NCBI GenBank assembly: GCA_030618675.1
Contig: JAUXCV010000116.1
Coordinates: 1 to 5,798 of the forward strand
Reading direction: 5' to 3'
Length of the DNA: 5,798 nucleotides
Origin: Acidimicrobiia bacterium
Lineage (GTDB): Bacteria > Actinomycetota > Acidimicrobiia > Spongiisociales > UBA5794
Part shown: positions 5,720 through 5,798 of the stretch, piece after piece
Layout of the letters: every line of letters starts with the position of its first letter
Numbering within the stretch: position 1 is the first letter of the stretch
Position numbers and translations under genes: made by a program
Notes under the pieces: model-generated
What the model was told of the DNA's origin: nothing
The model's input: only the letters and a program-made list of their open reading frames with translations
Databases searched by the model: none

Positions 5720-5798
5720 GGTTCCTGGTTCTTCTACCGATCCTTCTACCGGGTTCCGAGAGCGGAGTCCGGAAAGGAATACGATTGTGAAAGGCTAT
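5720..5798 (+). repeat. Integrase leader repeat, copy 2 (continues past the window)
   Basis: This is the direct repeat of 3265-3345. The 32-base core is at 5728-5759, identical to 3274-3305, including the internal TTCTACC pair. After the core one base is missing relative to copy 1, and the remaining differences are scattered, mostly transitions. Similarity stops just upstream of GGTTCC at 5720, so the repeated unit starts there and its right end lies outside the window. Confidence 0.9.
5787..5798 (+). CDS. Start of a second tyrosine recombinase/integrase (partial, runs off the window)
   Basis: Only four codons are visible: GTG AAA GGC TAT, read as M-K-G-Y, the same first residues as the truncated integrase at 3334 (ATG AAA GGC TAC). 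The identical leader and the conserved GGAAAGGAA ribosome site 7 bases upstream (5771-5779) make it very likely that a paralogous integrase begins here. Nothing can be said about its completeness. Confidence 0.75.

Noticed and set aside
1..5798. CRISPR array, retron or diversity-generating element
   Set aside because: No regularly spaced repeats, no reverse-transcriptase motif and no template/variable repeat pair; the only long repeat is the two-copy integrase leader.

Overview
The window is high-GC DNA. Coding stretches favour G or C at third codon positions, start codons are ATG or GTG, and the genes read best as actinobacterial (perhaps Acidimicrobiia-like, which is an inference from protein style only). 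It looks like an accessory, recombination-prone region: a toxin-antitoxin/phage-defence operon, a dead insertion sequence, a broken tyrosine recombinase, a secreted protease, and the first codons of a second tyrosine recombinase.

Layout, left to right. Positions 2-118 hold the probable 3' end of an unrecognised plus-strand gene. About 300 bases without a gene follow, containing a 12-base tandem repeat, a strong hairpin and a likely promoter/operator. Positions 416-1869 hold a two-gene operon of the AbiE type: an AbiEi-like winged-helix antitoxin/repressor and an AbiEii-like nucleotidyltransferase toxin, overlapping by 4 bases. Positions about 1967-3248 hold a degenerate IS1182-family insertion sequence on the minus strand. 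Its transposase has an in-frame stop, a frameshift and a missing N-terminal third, but fragments of both terminal inverted repeats can be proposed. Positions 3334-4449 hold a phage-type tyrosine recombinase that loses homology just before the catalytic tyrosine and ends in an unrelated tail. A convergent terminator-like hairpin (4582-4608) separates it from a secreted chymotrypsin-fold serine protease on the minus strand (4630-5484). Positions 5485-5786 have no gene but are rich in inverted repeats. At 5787 a second recombinase gene starts.

The most distinctive feature is that the roughly 80 bases in front of and including the first codons of the broken recombinase (about 3265-3345) recur almost exactly at about 5720-5798, in the same orientation and about 2.45 kb apart. 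The protease and the truncated recombinase therefore lie inside a directly repeated recombinase unit. The simplest reading is serial insertion, or duplication followed by decay, of related integrative elements. The AbiE pair and the protease would then be cargo or neighbours. I see no convincing wholly new system; the recombinase-protease-recombinase arrangement and the integrase break at the active site are the parts worth following up.
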